DNA from: Congeria kusceri
Lineage: Eukaryota > Mollusca > Bivalvia > Myida > Dreissenidae
Direction of reading: 5' to 3'
Assembly: GCA_027627225.1 (NCBI GenBank)
Contig: JAPFQT010000038.1
Coordinates: forward strand, 620,001 to 684,000
Length of the DNA stretch: 64,000 bases
Shown piece by piece: positions 1 to 12,160 of this stretch; within the stretch, counting starts at the first letter, position 1, and every line of letters begins with the position of its first letter. The notes beneath the pieces are model-generated. The model did no database searches, was not told the DNA's origin, and worked only from the letters and a program-made list of their open reading frames with translations. The position numbers were made by a program, and so were the translations under genes.

Positions 1-1300
1 AGATCACCAGGCCATATTGAAGAAAAAGCTTGTGAACACTCTAGAGGCCACATTTGTAGCCCAATCATCAAGAAACTTGCTCAGAAAATTTGTCCCAATG
101 ATACCTTAGATGAGTTCAAAACTGGGTCATGTGGGGTCAAAAACTAGGTCACTAGGGAAAATTGAAGAAAAAGCTTGTAAACACTCTAAAAGTGACATTT
201 TTTGCCCAATATTCTTGAAACTTGCTCAGAACATTTGTTTCAATGATATCTTGGACGAGTTTGAAACTAGCTCATGTCGTGTCAAACTAGGTCACCAGGA
301 CGAATTTAAGAAAAAAGCTTGTGAATACTCTAGATGCCACATTTAGAAGCCAATCATCATGAAACTTGCTCAGAACATTTGTCCAAATGATATCTGAGAC
401 ACTTTCGAAACCAGGTCACATGGGGTCAAAAGCTAGGTCACCAGGCCAAATTGAAAAAGAAGCTTGTGAACACTCTAGAGGCCACATTTTTTGCCAAATC
501 TTCATGAAACTTGCTCAGAACAGTAGTTCGTTAGCCTCTCAGGTGAGCGACATAGGGCCTTGTGGCCCTTTTGTTATGATATCTCGGCTGAGTTCGAAAA
601 TGGTTTCTCTCCATTGAAAAACATGGCCGCCAGGGGGCGGAGCAGTTTTCCTTATATGGCTATAGAAAAAGCTTGTGAACACTCTAGGAGTCACATTTTT
701 TGCCCAATCATCATGAAACTTGCTCAGAACATTTGTTCTTATGATATCTCAGCCGAGTTCGAAAATTGTTCCGCTTCATTGAAAAACATGTCCGCCAGGT
801 GGCCAGGCAGTTTTCTTTATATGGCTATATTGAAAACTTTAAAAAGCTTGTGAACACTTTAGAAGCCACATTTATTGCCCACTCTTCATGAAACTTGCCC
901 AGAACATTTGTTCTAATAATATCTCGGACAAGTTCAAAACTGGGTCATGTGGAGTCAAGAACTAGATCACTAGGTCAAATTGAAGAAAAAGCTTGTGAAC
1001 ACTCTTGAAGTCATATTGTTTACCCAATCTTCTTGAAACTCGCTCAGAACATTTGTTTCAATAATATCTCGGACGAGCTCACTAGGGCAAATTGAAGAAA
1101 ATGCTTGTGAACACTCTAGAAGTCACTATATTCTTGATACTTGTTCAATGATTTCACAGACGAGTTTGAAACTAGCTTAGGTCGGGTCCAAAAATAGGTA
1201 TCCATGACAAATTTTAAAAAAAAACTTGTAAATACTCTAGATGCCACATTTATAGCCCAGTCGTCATGAAACATGCTAAGAACATTTGTGAAGTTGTCAT
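1..1300 (+). repeat. Degenerate tandem repeat, ~140-150 bp unit
   Basis: About nine diverged units are visible. Each carries a core like AGCTTGTGAACACTCTAGA, then CCACATTTTTTGCCCAAT, then GAAACTTGCTCAGAACATTT, and usually a segment containing GGTCACTAGG. Cores fall near 27, 168, 318, 460, 669, 845, 990, 1090 and 1224. Short open frames across it are repeat translations, not genes. The left edge is outside the window. Confidence 0.85.
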
Positions 1301-3214
1301 GTTACAATGGTCCAAATAAATATGTACATGTATGATGATGAGTTATGTTTGTGCTGAAAATAATTATTTTGCCTGTTGGAGCCTTGCTTCAATTGTAGAC
1401 ACAGACCCTTGAGTGATGTGATCACTGGTTTCCAGTTGCATTTCTCCAAGGGTGTTGTCAAATCTGAAATATATCAGTAATATGTTACGAAACAAGTGAT
1501 TACAAGGTGTACAAAATATGAATATATTTAAGTTTTGAAAAGGTACATTCACATTTATAGCCGTGTAATGGTTGTTTTAATATTTCTCTGGGATTTGCAG
1601 AGGTTCAGTTTGTTAGGAGGTTGGTGGTGTGTCTGTGATGTTAGTGGGATTGCTCATTTAATAGTTTTATTTTATGCTACACATCAAAACTGGTGGTAGA
1701 CCAAACACAGTGTGACACCAACAGATATGACTAAGCAATGACGAACAAATGGATAAGTAATTCAACTATTTATGCATAATGTGTTTTGATACTAACAATT
1801 ACACTGTACTCAATAGTTGCATTTACTACAGCCAATGTGAGCTGTTGTAACAGTTTGGATGCGATCTGTTTCAACCTGCATCACCATCATTAGTCACTAT
1901 ATGGAAGAACATCTTGTAGTTGTTTGGTTAGCACACATGTGTATATATAGCAAAACATCTGGCCAAAAGACACAAAAAATCCTTGATTTATTTATTACCA
2001 TGTTCAGTCTGTCAGTGAAAGTCTTCTGTAGTATGTCAAGGCACTTTGAATGAGAGTCTGTTGTCTTTTCTTGTACTATTGGTTTCATTTAACATTATCC
2101 TTTGTCAAAAATTAGCAATAAACTTTTGTCTTTGCCAATTAAAATGTGAAATATAATCAAAATTGTTGTTGACATGGAACGACACAGCAGTGCAAGTGGT
2201 TGTACAGTTATTGATTTTAAACGATTTCAACGATCAAGGAAAATAACCATGATCTACCTTAAGCCTATGTCTGTATAACTAATAGCTAGCTGATATATAA
2301 CCTTGCATCTTTGAATAGTACATAATCAGTTCTAAATTCTTAAAGACCAAGGAAAAAGAGAAACTTGGAAACAATCAATGTAGTTGCATGTTTACAATTT
2401 TCACAAGCAAAGCATTGTGCATTGTGATTACAATACACTAGACGTTAAATTGATTGTTCCCTTAAAGAAAAAACAACAAGAAATTACCTTATGACAAATA
2501 AACAAAGTGTTATCGTTGTAGAAAACACAGTTGTTTTTGCAAGGCATCTCCATCAAACAATGTCCTGAATTTCTTAACGACCAATAACGTCTTGTCGGTT
2601 CTCTTTGGGTGACATTTTTGCACAGATTAATGAAGAGATTTTACTTTTACTTTTATTTTCATGTATCTTATAAGCATAAAGCAGAAAAGGGCTTTTGTAT
2701 GTGTTAAATTGAATGTGACAGTTAATATTAGGGCATTTTACTTGGTTATTCTTATTCCAGGGAGAGAACTCTGTTAGACTTCTCAAACTAAAACTTTAAA
2801 AGTGATCTCCCCTGCATTATTGATATTCTGTAAGTAGTTCCAGTGAGAATTTCTATCATAAACCAGTGATATTCCAATGCCTGTGTACTCTAAGATAATG
2901 TATTCACGTACAAAAACAAAAAGCAAAATAATTACCAAAGTAGAAGTCAAACTATATCTGTGGAGTTTACACATGTTTTATATTGAACTATTGAATTTAA
3001 TTCATTTTAAACACAAATAACTGGTTTTACTACGTAAACAGACTTGAGAATGTGTACAAAGTAAATAAGTTTGAACTGGCTGCAAACAGTAATTCTACTG
3101 TGTGGTTCTTTCACAGAAATGCATGCTAGTTTTAATAATTTACAAGCATTATATTGATGTGTATTTTGTGTCAATTTTGCTGTTGATTGCAAGTTATAGC
3201 TTATTCATCTAAGT
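1301..3214. other. Unannotated AT-rich stretch
   Basis: No coding signal, tandem array or recognisable mobile element is seen here. Open frames are short (about 60-70 codons) and of random composition. It may be single-copy intergenic DNA or very old repeats. Confidence 0.5.
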
Positions 3215-3525
3215 CACTAATTTTTCTTTAGACAAAGAACAATCATTGTTAAACTACCCAATAAACGACGCAAAAGGTAGTCCCGATTCTGAGCAGACTT
3301 AATAAAATGTAGTTCTCTCTACAATTGCAAAAATATTTGTGAAATCATGTTAGAATCGAAATAATTTTTGCATTATCGTTCTTTATCATCCAATAAACAA
3401 CTCTTTGTTGCTTTGATGCGCGGCTATCGGGATAATGCCCTCATGGTTTAATTCCTATGTATCAGAACTCCAAATCATTGTTTATTGGCCAATCAACAAC
3501 GATAAATCGAAAATAATTTCTAAAT
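3215..3525 (+). mobile_element. Composite fold-back element, copy 1
   Basis: Nearly full copy of a dispersed family. The left half runs from the TTTAGACAAAGAACA region to ATCATGTTAGAATCGAAA. The right half is a long inverted repeat running from ATTATCGTTCTTTATC to GATAAATCGAAAATAATTTC around a central GATGCG...CGCATCAGAAC-like hairpin (one central arm reads TATGTATCAGAACT here). It has no coding capacity. Confidence 0.8.
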
Positions 3526-3837
3526 TCAACATTGTCTGACATTGACCTAGGGGTCAGGATATTCGATCCTGCACTTGAAACCATAGTGATGAAGAACTAG
3601 TTTTCCTACATTAAAATCTATACTTTATAATATATAGTGAGCAATGCCTATGGTCTTTCTGCATGTCAGTACATGTATTTTATTTTATATTAAAAATGTT
3701 GGCATCAATTTAAAGATGCGTCAGTAATTTGCAGTGCAATACTGTATTACAACATGCTGGACCATCCGAAATAGACTGTCATATATACTTGGAAATAAAT
3801 AACGGTTTTAGTGATGATGGCTTTGGTGATTATAAGT

Positions 3838-3985
3838 ATGATAAGATGCTGATGTTGCTGTTGCTGCTGCTGCTGATGGCTTATATTTTGATGATGATTA
3901 TAATAGAATGGTGATGCTGATGTTGCTGCTGATAATGATGACTCGTATCTTGATGATGCTGGTGGTGGTGATGAAGATGCTGCTT
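3838..3985 (+). repeat. Imperfect GAT/GCT trinucleotide microsatellite
   Basis: Runs of GATGCTGATGTTGCTG and TGGTGGTGATGAAGATG interleave over about 150 bp. This is a simple-sequence tract with no gene evidence. Confidence 0.8.
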
Positions 3986-4104
3986 GATGATTGACTTTTG
4001 TTCCAATAACATGATTAGCGTGTTTACACTCAACTTCATAAGATTTTTTTGAAACTTGTTTAGAATTATCTCCTCAATAAAATATAGGTCAACATCAAAT
4101 ATGA

Positions 4105-4760
4105 ATTATTATATCTCCACCCGTAGGTAGGGGGATATATAGGAATCACTTTGTCCCGTCGGCCTGTCGGTTTATATGTATTGTCCGTCGGTCTGTCTCG
4201 AAAATTGTCCTGACTCTTACTTCCCCATTCATTGCAGGATTTTGAAATAACTTGGCACAAATGTTAACCTACATGAGACAGTGTTGTGCACAAGAACCAG
4301 ATGGCTGCCTTAAAGGTCAAGGTCATATTTTGATGTCAAAGGTTAAAATACAGGCCCCTTATTATCAAAATACTGCTTGTCCAGGCTCTAACTTTCCAAT
4401 GCATGGAAGGAGTTTTAAATAACATGGCACAAATGTTAACCTGGCTAAGACGGTGCATCGTGCACATGAACTGGATGGCTACCTTAAAGGTCAAGGTCAT
4501 ACTTTGAGGTCAATGGTCAAAACAATTGTCACAATACCGCTTGTCTGAGATCTAACTTTCCCATTCATTGAAGGATTTTGAAATATCTTGGCACACATCT
4601 TAACCTATATGTGACGGTGTGTCGCGCACAAGAACCAGATGGCTACCTTAAAGGGCAAGGTCATACTTTGAGGTCAGATGTCAAAATAAAGCGCCTTCTG
4701 TCAAAATACTGACTCCTATTTGCATCAAAGCGGTATGGGGTATCACCTTTAGTGATAGCT
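4105..4760 (+). repeat. Dispersed AGGTCA-type repeat, ~190 bp units
   Basis: It opens with a GGGGGATATATAGGA / GTCCGTCGGTCTGTC start. Three units follow, each with a TTTGAAATAACTTGGCACA-like segment, a GACGGTGTGTCGCGCACAAG-like segment and AAAGGTCAAGGTCATACTTT. The unit is related to the larger array at 36.3-38.5 kb. Confidence 0.75.
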
Positions 4761-5007
4761 ATAGTTGGGAGTCAAAAACTAGGTCACTAGGTCAAATAAC
4801 ATGACAAGATGGTTATTACTGAAAGACTGGTGTTAGTCAGAGCAACAAATGCTTCAGTTGAAATATGCTCTTTTAATGGACCTGGCCTTTGTAATCATCT
4901 GTGATGACAGGTAGCAGTGAACACTCTTTCAGACTGGTATAAAGGTGGTAGTCTGTTCCAACCAACTCTGTGTTCATTATAGCCAAAATGTTTGGGATGA
5001 CAAATCT

Positions 5008-5300
5008 GTAATTCTAACATGACAAGCGCAAAATTTCCGTTGTTAAATTGCCAATAAACAACTTGAAAAAGTAGTTCGAAACTGTAAAATATAGTTTGCA
5101 TTGTAATTGCAGAATATGTTGTCAGGTCATGTAAGAATCTGAATAATTATAGATTGGTCATTCTGTATCTGTAAATAAACAACAATATTTCATTCTGATG
5201 GGCATATATTAAACCATGAGGGTTTATTTCTTGCGCATCAAAACTCAAAATCATTGTTTTTTTGCAGATAAAAACTCAAAATCGAAAATTATTTCTTAAT
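5008..5300 (+). mobile_element. Composite fold-back element, copy 2 (old)
   Basis: Diverged copy. It keeps CCAATAAACAAC, GGTCATGTAAGAATC, the AAACCATGAGGGTTTATT hairpin region and the terminal AAAATCGAAAATTATTTCTT. The extra divergence suggests it is older than the copies at 31.9 or 51.9 kb. Confidence 0.7.
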
Positions 5301-5737
5301 TGTAATTTCTCGTAAATCAATTAGAATATATAATAGAATTGTACAAGTCTGGGTGCAATAGACATGGTCCTTTTGCAGTAATTGTAAATGGGTCGCCCAT
5401 GAAAACTCTCTAGCATCAGCTGCAGCAGAACTCAGTTTCAGAAACTAAATAAGATACATATGAGTGAAGTCGAATGATACAAATAAGTGTTCTTATATGA
5501 ATATTTTAAATTACCAGCATATTATTGCATGACATTGTAAATTTGCTAACCTTGAGGTAAAATCAATGGGTTTGCTGTCTCAGTTCTTGACCATTAAGTA
5601 AATCAAGGAGCCAGTAATTGGAAGAAACAATATTTGATAAAAATATGTCAATACTAATCTGTCCTACTACATCATGTTTTTTTTTCTTTTTAGAACAGTT
5701 TAGCATTTTTAACCAATGATAAAATGTTCATTTATTT

Positions 5738-5995
5738 GTGACTACTTTCCAAGTATTTTCAAGCACATTTTGGTGGATAATAAAAGTTTCCTGAACTGTT
5801 TCATTTTGGAAAAAAAGCTGTGTTCGCAATAATGCAAACTGACATATAATGGAAACAAATAATATAAATAATTTGAGATTACTTCCTGAATATTTTCCAT
5901 TACAATTGTTTGGATAATTAAGTTTCTGAAAAGTTGCCTGAGCTAAGCAGCTTTTGACAAAAAAATAGTGCGAAATAGGGCAAACTGACACTTTT
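5738..5995 (+). repeat. Two-copy tandem duplication, ~140 bp period
   Basis: The block 5738-5845 recurs in diverged form at 5876-5990. Both contain a GACTACTTTCC / GATTACTTCC start, a TTTGGATAAT-like centre and end in GCAAACTGACA. The 96-codon minus-strand open frame across it is not supported as a gene. Confidence 0.6.
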
Positions 5996-6566
5996 TGTGG
6001 CAGTATTGTGACCAACAAAGTTAGGGTGCAGTATTTCCACTATTTGTGATAAATGGGTCCATGTAGTGGCCAAAGCACATTGGGCACTATTTGTATCTAT
6101 TCAGTATTATAATTATGTTGTGAATATTTTGATTTATTCACACATTTAGAGAAAAACGAAAGTTTACTCTAGTATCATGCATTATACTTATTCTATTTTA
6201 CATGAAACTGTTCTGAAGTACATTCTTTTCCTCGATTGATGTGTTTGACTGCTACACACATTGGTGTTAGTATGAATAAGTTCAAAATGCCTATGATTAA
6301 TAAAAACACAACAAATTATATATAAATTTGCTATAAATTATTTGTAACAGATTTGAAACAAAATTGATTATGTGAGAATAAACAAAGCATTAGTTATTTG
6401 TTTCAGTTAACAAGGAAGATTTGTTTTCATTTTAGCATGATATAATTACAGATGGTTTATGAAAACTGAGTTCTACTACTCCTGATGCTATAGAGTATTG
6501 TCAGTGTCCATGTGTGCTTTCGGTATAATGCCAATTATAGCCTCAGTCTGATGGGTGATCCTGGAT
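5996..6566. other. No feature recognised
   Basis: AT-rich sequence with no array, hairpin or coding signal that I can support. Confidence 0.4.
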
Positions 6567-6570
6567 TTGT

Positions 6571-6878
6571 GGCGGATCTGTGGTTTAGTGGTAGCGAACT
6601 GGCTTCACAACCCAGGGGTCGCAGGTTCGAGCCCCCGCTACACCCTAAACTACTAACCCATCTTTCGCAAGAGACGTTAAACCGAGGTGCAGTGTACTAG
6701 GTGCTTCACACCAGGCACTAAAAGACCCAGGGTCGCCTCTGGAATGGGGCGTCTCCTGTATCTTGCACTATCCCCCGTAACCCAACTAACAAGTCTTCTG
6801 GGGGCGATGGCCATATTGGACGGAATCCTGGTGCATGCGAGAAATATGTGCTACACACACACACACACACACACACAA
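6571..6878 (+). mobile_element. tRNA-derived SINE, copy 1
   Basis: The head carries an A-box-like TGGTTTAGTGG (6581-6591) and a B-box GGTTCGAGCC (6624-6633), spaced as in a tRNA-type RNA polymerase III promoter. The body shares blocks such as GGTGCTTCACACCAGGCACT and CCCAGGGTCGCCTC with the copy at 20.7 kb. The tail is (CA)n at 6853-6877. Being tRNA-like in the head only, with a shared non-tRNA body and a simple repeat tail, makes it a SINE and not a tRNA gene. Transposition would depend on a LINE supplied in trans. Confidence 0.85.
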
Positions 6879-6954
6879 TACTGGAATTTGTGTTGCTTCA
6901 GTTCGACTACTGGTTTCCAGATAAGAGATGTTAATTTTTCATAACTCATGTCTT

Positions 6955-7292
6955 GTTCACATACAAGATTGTCCTGGGTAGCTCTTGGTGTCAGAGAGAA
7001 AGTCCCATATCCTGGGTAGAACCAGATCTTAATGTCTGTAAGCCAGTCCATATTCTGGGTAGAACCAGTTCTTGGTGTATGTAAAAATGACTTTTTCCTC
7101 AGTAGAATTGGTTCTTGGTGTCTGTTAGAAAGTCCATTTTCAGATAAGAACCAGTTTTTGGGGTGTCAAAGAAAGTCAATTTCCTGGGTAAAACCATTAC
7201 TTAGTATCGGTTAAAAAGTCCATTTCCTGGGTAGAACCAGTTCTTAGTGTCTGCCAAAGAATCAATGTTCTTGATAAAACTAGTACTTGATG
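6955..7292 (+). repeat. Minisatellite, ~43 bp unit
   Basis: About eight units contain GGGTAGAACCAGTTCTTGG followed by TGTCTGT.AGAAAGTCCA. The array stops where the retrotransposon begins. A single orphan unit of the same sequence lies at about 57,694-57,742. Confidence 0.85.
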
Positions 7293-7293
7293 T

Positions 7294-8196
7294 ATGGGAA
7301 AGTTTTTATATTTGGGAAAATTGTTTACCAAAGTAATTAATAATAGGTTGAACAGTTGGGCTGAAAAGTATCATGTGTATATAGAGGCACAAGCAGGATT
7401 TAGGCAAAATATGGGAACTATTGATAATATATTTGTATTACATGGTATCATTAATCATATTTTAAATGAAAAAAAGAGATTGTATGCTGTATTTATTGAC
7501 TTTACTAAAGCATTCGATTATTTGGTAAGAGATATCATTTGGTACAAATTGTTGAAGCTAGGCGTTCGAGGAAATATTATTAATGTTATTAAGTCAATGT
7601 ATACAAATGTTATATCAAGAATTAAATTGGGTAATACAATAAGTAATGAAGAATTCTCTTGTTTTTTAGGAGTTAGACAGGGTGAGTCTTTATCACCGCT
7701 ATTATTTTCCTTTTATCTGAATGACTTAGAAGAACATTATATGTTAAATGGCTTTAATGGTATTGATATTGGTATGTTGAAATTGTTTTTGCTTTTATAT
7801 GCAGATGATATTGTAATTATGTGTGAATCTGAAGAAGAATTGCAGAAAGGCTTATGTTTGTTAGAAGAATACTGTGAAAGATGGAAACTATGTGTAAACT
7901 CAGCTAAAACCAAAGTCATGATATTCAAAAAAGGGGGTCAGTTAAGGAGAAATATTAAGTTTTTATATAAAGGCCAGGAATTAGAAATTGTTAAAACCTT
8001 TTCATATTTGGGAATAGTTTTTACTACAGGTGGATCATTTGCAAGTACTTTCGACACACTTGCAGGTCAAGCTTCAAAAGCTGTTTTTAAATTAAATTCA
8101 TACTTAATTAACTTCCCTTTAATCTCTATACAAAACAAGCTACAATTATTTGATCAGCTCGTTTTACCTATTTTAAACTATGGATCTGAGGCTTAA
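7294..8196 (+). pseudogene. LINE reverse transcriptase, N-terminally truncated
   Basis: This 300-codon segment copies RNA to DNA in intact relatives. Visible motifs are AQAGFRQ (residues ~33-39), FIDFTKAFD (motif A, ~70-78), GVRQGESLSP (motif B, ~127-136), LLYADDIVIM (motif C, YADD at 7798-7809) and FSYLG, with ILNYGSEA at the end. A normal LINE ORF2 has an endonuclease domain before this; it is missing here through 5' truncation, so the listed ATG is just the first one available. The stop at 8194-8196 arises where relatives continue YGSE-W: one base appears lost near 8193-8198, and reading continues in another frame. Codon use is AT-rich like the flanks. Confidence 0.92.
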
Positions 8197-8204
8197 ATGA
8201 GTCT

Positions 8205-8990
8205 ATGACATTAGAGAGGGTTCAATTAAATTTTTGTAAAAGGTTATTAGGTGTGAAAATCCAAACCCAAAATAATTTTGTATATGGAGAACTTGGTAGA
8301 ACATCCTTGATAACCAAAAGAGTTATTAATGTTATAAGATATTGGTTAAAAATTATTAAGTTAGAGGAACACAAATACGTTAAGTGTATGTATTTACATA
8401 TGTATAGCACTTTAATGAGTAGACCAAATACCCACTCATGGGCAAAATCTGTATGTAATCTTTTACAATCTTTAGGTTTACATTATTCATGGATTAACCA
8501 AGGTGTAGGTGATGAAAATTGTTTCTTATGTTTAGTTAAATCTAGAATAACTGATGCTTTTATACAAAACTGGATGACAGAACTAAATAATTCATCAAGA
8601 GCAAAAAATTACAATATGTTTTGTAAATTTGAATTTCAACCTTACTTAAAACATGTCAGTATTAATAAATTTAGACATAATCTTTGTAAATTAAGAGTTT
8701 CTTCACACAGGCTAGAAGTGGAATCAGGTAGATGGCATAAACCTGAACCAATACCTTTCCAAGAAAGAAAATGTCAGCATTGTAATGTTATTGAAGATGA
8801 GTTTCATTTTATACTAGAATGTTCACTATATACTGATATTAGAAAATTGTATATCAAACAGTATTACTGGAAAAGACCTAATGTACCAAAATATATAGAA
8901 TTAATGCAGTCTGACAATGCAATTGTTAACAGAAACCTAGCTATGTCTGTTCATAAAGCATTTACTGAAAGAAATATGTATAAATATTAG
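8205..8990 (+). pseudogene. LINE ORF2 C-terminal region (frameshifted continuation)
   Basis: This 261-codon segment continues the retrotransposon protein after the frameshift; coding similarity extends slightly upstream of the ATG, so that ATG is not a real start. It opens with MTLERVQLNFCKRLLGV, the expected sequence after the YGSE-W box. It also contains VYGELGR (~27-33) and SSHRLEVESGRW (~166-177). Its zinc-knuckle-like module, CQHCNVIEDEFHFILEC, has C-x2-C-x8-H-x4-C spacing and probably binds nucleic acid. It ends with a natural TAG stop at 8988-8990. Rejoining to the upstream frame needs one base, so the copy is not very old. Confidence 0.9.
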
Positions 8991-9245
8991 TACGATTAAC
9001 ATTTCTTGCTTTGCACACTTGACTTATCGCTTTACCTAATGCACTGTATTTTGATTTATTATATAATATTATATTATATATTACTTATCATAATATTGAT
9101 AGTATTATTATTGTGAAATGTATTACAACAGCTAGTAATTTACTTATAATTAATTGTATTATACAGATGACCACCGTGTATGTATTTATTTACTTTTGTA
9201 TATCATGTATACTCATGGACTGTATGTCTATTGTATATTGAATAA

Positions 9246-9924
9246 ACCATATATTTTTCTCTGGGTCATGAGTACTACATGCAAGAGGAATTCTACTATA
9301 AATCTGTATGAACAATTTGAGAAGATGTGTCTCTGACAAGAACAAGGTTGGTGGGTCCAAGTCACACGTAAAGAACTTTTATTAGCAAGCATAATTTTGG
9401 CCAACAAGGAAGGATTTTAAAATAAATTGACTGGGATGATGGCTGAATAAACGCCCCATTCTCCTTGCTTGGGCAGATTCTTTTCTCGCATTTTCAGTTA
9501 AAAATTCTCCAATGTTTTAAGAAGAGACAGTTCGAAGTTTCAAATATATTAAAATTGGCATTAAACTGAAAAATCTAATCATAATTATTGTGCTTGTCGT
9601 TGAATAGCATTAAAATCATCTGCATATAAAAGTTAATTTTCAGTAAACATTATTCTGTTTGTTCCTCAAAATTCTAGAAATATGGCGCACTTGAGCTTCT
9701 TGCAAGACCCCGGCCCCAGTCCCCCCAGACTCCAGAGAGGGCCCTGAGTTGATGATGAAGAGTGCCAAAAAAAAATTACAATTGTTTAATAAGCATTAAT
9801 AATAATAACACTTATATGTTGTCAATAGGCTCACAACTACAGATGCTTTAAAGGATCAATAGTTTGGCCATTGCTTGTTTGGTAAAAGATTTGTTCAATT
9901 AAGCCACCTGTTAGTACATTCAGA
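9246..9924. other. No feature recognised
   Basis: Flank of the retrotransposon. It contains a short C-rich patch (about 9710-9740) and AT-rich DNA. No gene or repeat that I can define. Confidence 0.4.
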
Positions 9925-10400
9925 TCACATAATACGATTTGACCTGCATTTAGCAATCAACAGATTTGACCTGTATTTAGAAATCAACTAATTTGAACTT
10001 CGTTTAGTTTTCAGGAAATTTGACCCGCATTAAGTATTCAAATAATTTGACCTGCACTTAGCATTCAAATAACTTGACCTGCGCTTAGCATTAAGATAAT
10101 TTGACCTGCATTTAGCATTCAGATAATTTGACCTGCATTTAGTATTCAGATAATCTGACCTGCATTTAGCATTCAGATAATCTGACCTGCATTTAGCAAA
10201 CAACTAATATGACCTGCATTTAGTATTCAGATAATCTGACCTGCATTTAGCATTCAGATAATCTGACCTGCATTTAGCAAACATCTAATTTGACCTGCAT
10301 TTAGCAAACATCTAATTTGACCTGCAATTAGCGAACAACAAATTTGACATGCATTTAGTAATCAATTTATTCAAACTGCATTTAGATAAATATGTACTGA
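9925..10400 (+). repeat. Minisatellite, 28 bp unit
   Basis: About 16 units have the core TTTGACCTGCATTTAGCATT followed by CAGATAA. The middle (10,080-10,330) is most regular; both ends decay. Confidence 0.9.
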
Positions 10401-10487
10401 TTTTACTTGATTTAAGCAATCATGCGATTTGTTAACTGCTTTCAGCACCCAATTTCATATGATTTTGCTAGCATTTGTCGTTGGAAT

Positions 10488-11250
10488 TAAACATATTGGT
10501 TATGTTGGGTTGATGTGACGAGTGGTTGTGTTGCGTTGTGTTGGATGTGTTGCGTATATGTGATGCTTGGTTGTGTTACATAGATGTGACGCTTGGTTGT
10601 GCTGCGTAGATGTGAAGCTTGGTTGTGTTACGTAGATGTGAAGCTTGGTTGTGTTACGTAGATGTTACACGTGGTTGTTGTTACGTAGATGTGAAGCTTG
10701 GTTGTGTTACGTAGATGTGACGCTTGGTTGTGTTACGTAGATGTGAAGCTTGGTTGTGTTACGTAGATGTGAAGCTTGATTGTGCTGCGTAGATGTGAAG
10801 CTTGGTTGTTTTTTCGTAGATGTGAAGCTTGGTTGTGCTGCGTAGATGTGAAGCTTGGTTGTGTTACATAGATGTTACACGTGGTTGTGTTACGTAGATT
10901 TGACACATGGTTGTGTTAGGTGGATGTGACACTTGGTTGAGTTGCGTAGATGTGACACATGGTTGAGTTGCGTAGATGTGATACATGGTTGAGTTGCGTA
11001 GATGTTACACGTGGTTTTTGTTACGTCGATGCGGCTCGTGGTTGTGTTGCGTAGATGTGACACATGGTTGTGTTGGTTGGATGTGACACATGGTTGTGTT
11101 GCTAGATGTAACACATGGTTCTGTTGAGTAGATGAGATGCGTGGTTATGTTGCGTAGATGTGACACATGGTTGTGATGCGTGTGTGTGAGACGTGGTTGT
11201 GTTGCGTGTGTGTGACACGTGGTTGTGTTGCTTGATTGTGATGCGTTGTT
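10488..11250 (+). repeat. 26-bp minisatellite, array 1
   Basis: About 29 units with core GTTGTGTTACGTAGATGTGA, followed by AGCTTG or CACATG. It lies directly before duplicated module D2 copy 1. The unit is homologous to arrays at 35.7, 49.3 and 62.7 kb, all in the same orientation. Open frames on the minus strand (HNHVSHLRNTT-like) are array translations. Confidence 0.95.
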
Positions 11251-11272
11251 TACCGGTATAGTAACATATTTG

Positions 11273-11371
11273 CCATGCAAATGTTCCCATGCATAGTGTT
11301 TAAACGCAACTTCGTATGTTATCTTCAAATGAAGTTAAGAGTTATATAAAACTCATTATAAATATGGGACC
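11273..11371 (+). mobile_element. MITE 3' fragment (GGGCCC family)
   Basis: It shares ATGCAAATGTTCC, CATAGTGTTTAAAC and ATAAATATGGG.CCTG with the complete element at 34,123-34,378, but only the right part is present. The same fragment starts D2 copy 2 at 38,990. Confidence 0.6.
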
Positions 11372-11974
11372 TGGAATCCTTATTGCATTTAAGACAAAAT
11401 TAATAAGAACTCACGCCATGCACGCGATAGCACCTTTAAAGTTTGTAATAGGGGATTACATACTACCGGTACATTGTTACAAATTCTCCGTATGGGAATG
11501 CACCAGTTTTCACAGGGCAGCAATCGTTTAAGTAACGGGACACTAGTTTCGTGTACGTCTTGTGTTGTAAAAACACACAAATATTTGTAAGAATTAAAGT
11601 GTTTTGGACAGTGTATATGTTGGGTAATTCTGACTGTAAAATGTGGACATTTCGTACATCTAGAATGTAACGTATAGTGGAATTTAATTGTATAGATTTG
11701 TGCAATACATTTTCAAAATGCGAATGACGTTTTGAACTTATGGCAATATGCGAATGTTTCTTTATTATTACCATCATTATTTGTGAACATTTTGTGGCTG
11801 GTGGAACTAAACTGCAAACAAGAACGTGGACTGTGCAACTCGGCCGCGCTGTTGTCGGGAAGTTGAAGTTAGCATAGATAAGTTACGTTTTAGTTGTATA
11901 TTACAAGGGTTGAATTCAATATGGACATGTGTGTCTGCCTGCGGAGCATATATAGTAAATTGTAGTTCTGATTA

Positions 11975-12160
11975 CGAATGCAAAAATATTTGTCTAATTA
12001 GAATCGCAATAATTTTCTCATTTTCGTTGTTTATCAGCCTATAAACAACTCTTTGCTGTTCTCGTGGTTTAATTTCTACGCATAAGAACTCAAAATCATT
12101 GTTTATCGTTTTATTATTGGCCGATAAACAACGATAAATCAAAAATTATTTCTTAATTTA
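11975..12160 (+). mobile_element. Fold-back element, right half only (copy 3)
   Basis: It carries TTCGTTGTTTATCAGCC ... CGATAAACAACGATAAATC with TCTACGCATAAGAACTC between. The left half is missing. D2 copy 2 has a partial fold-back at the equivalent place. Confidence 0.7.

Larger units (their letters stand above)
7294..9245 (+). mobile_element. 5'-truncated non-LTR retrotransposon (LINE)
   Basis: The element starts inside the reverse transcriptase domain, directly after a minisatellite, as expected for incomplete target-primed reverse transcription. It holds two open segments (7294-8196 and 8205-8990) in different frames. An AT-rich 3' untranslated stretch follows, reaching TATTGAATAAACC near 9245. 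I see no endonuclease domain, 5' UTR, long terminal repeat or convincing target-site duplication. The clade is unresolved: the YADD catalytic box and the C-terminal CxxC...H...C module fit jockey/I/CR1-like LINEs in the broad sense. It is inactive. Confidence 0.9.

Noticed and set aside
6571..6645. Functional tRNA gene
   Set aside because: A- and B-boxes are present, but there is no complete cloverleaf with a paired acceptor stem, and the sequence continues into a shared SINE body with a CA tail.
10488..11250. Regular 26-bp repeats as a CRISPR array
   Set aside because: Units are directly adjacent and diverge gradually, with no unique spacers, no leader and no cas genes; the context is eukaryotic. 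The same holds for the 22-, 23-, 25- and 28-bp arrays.
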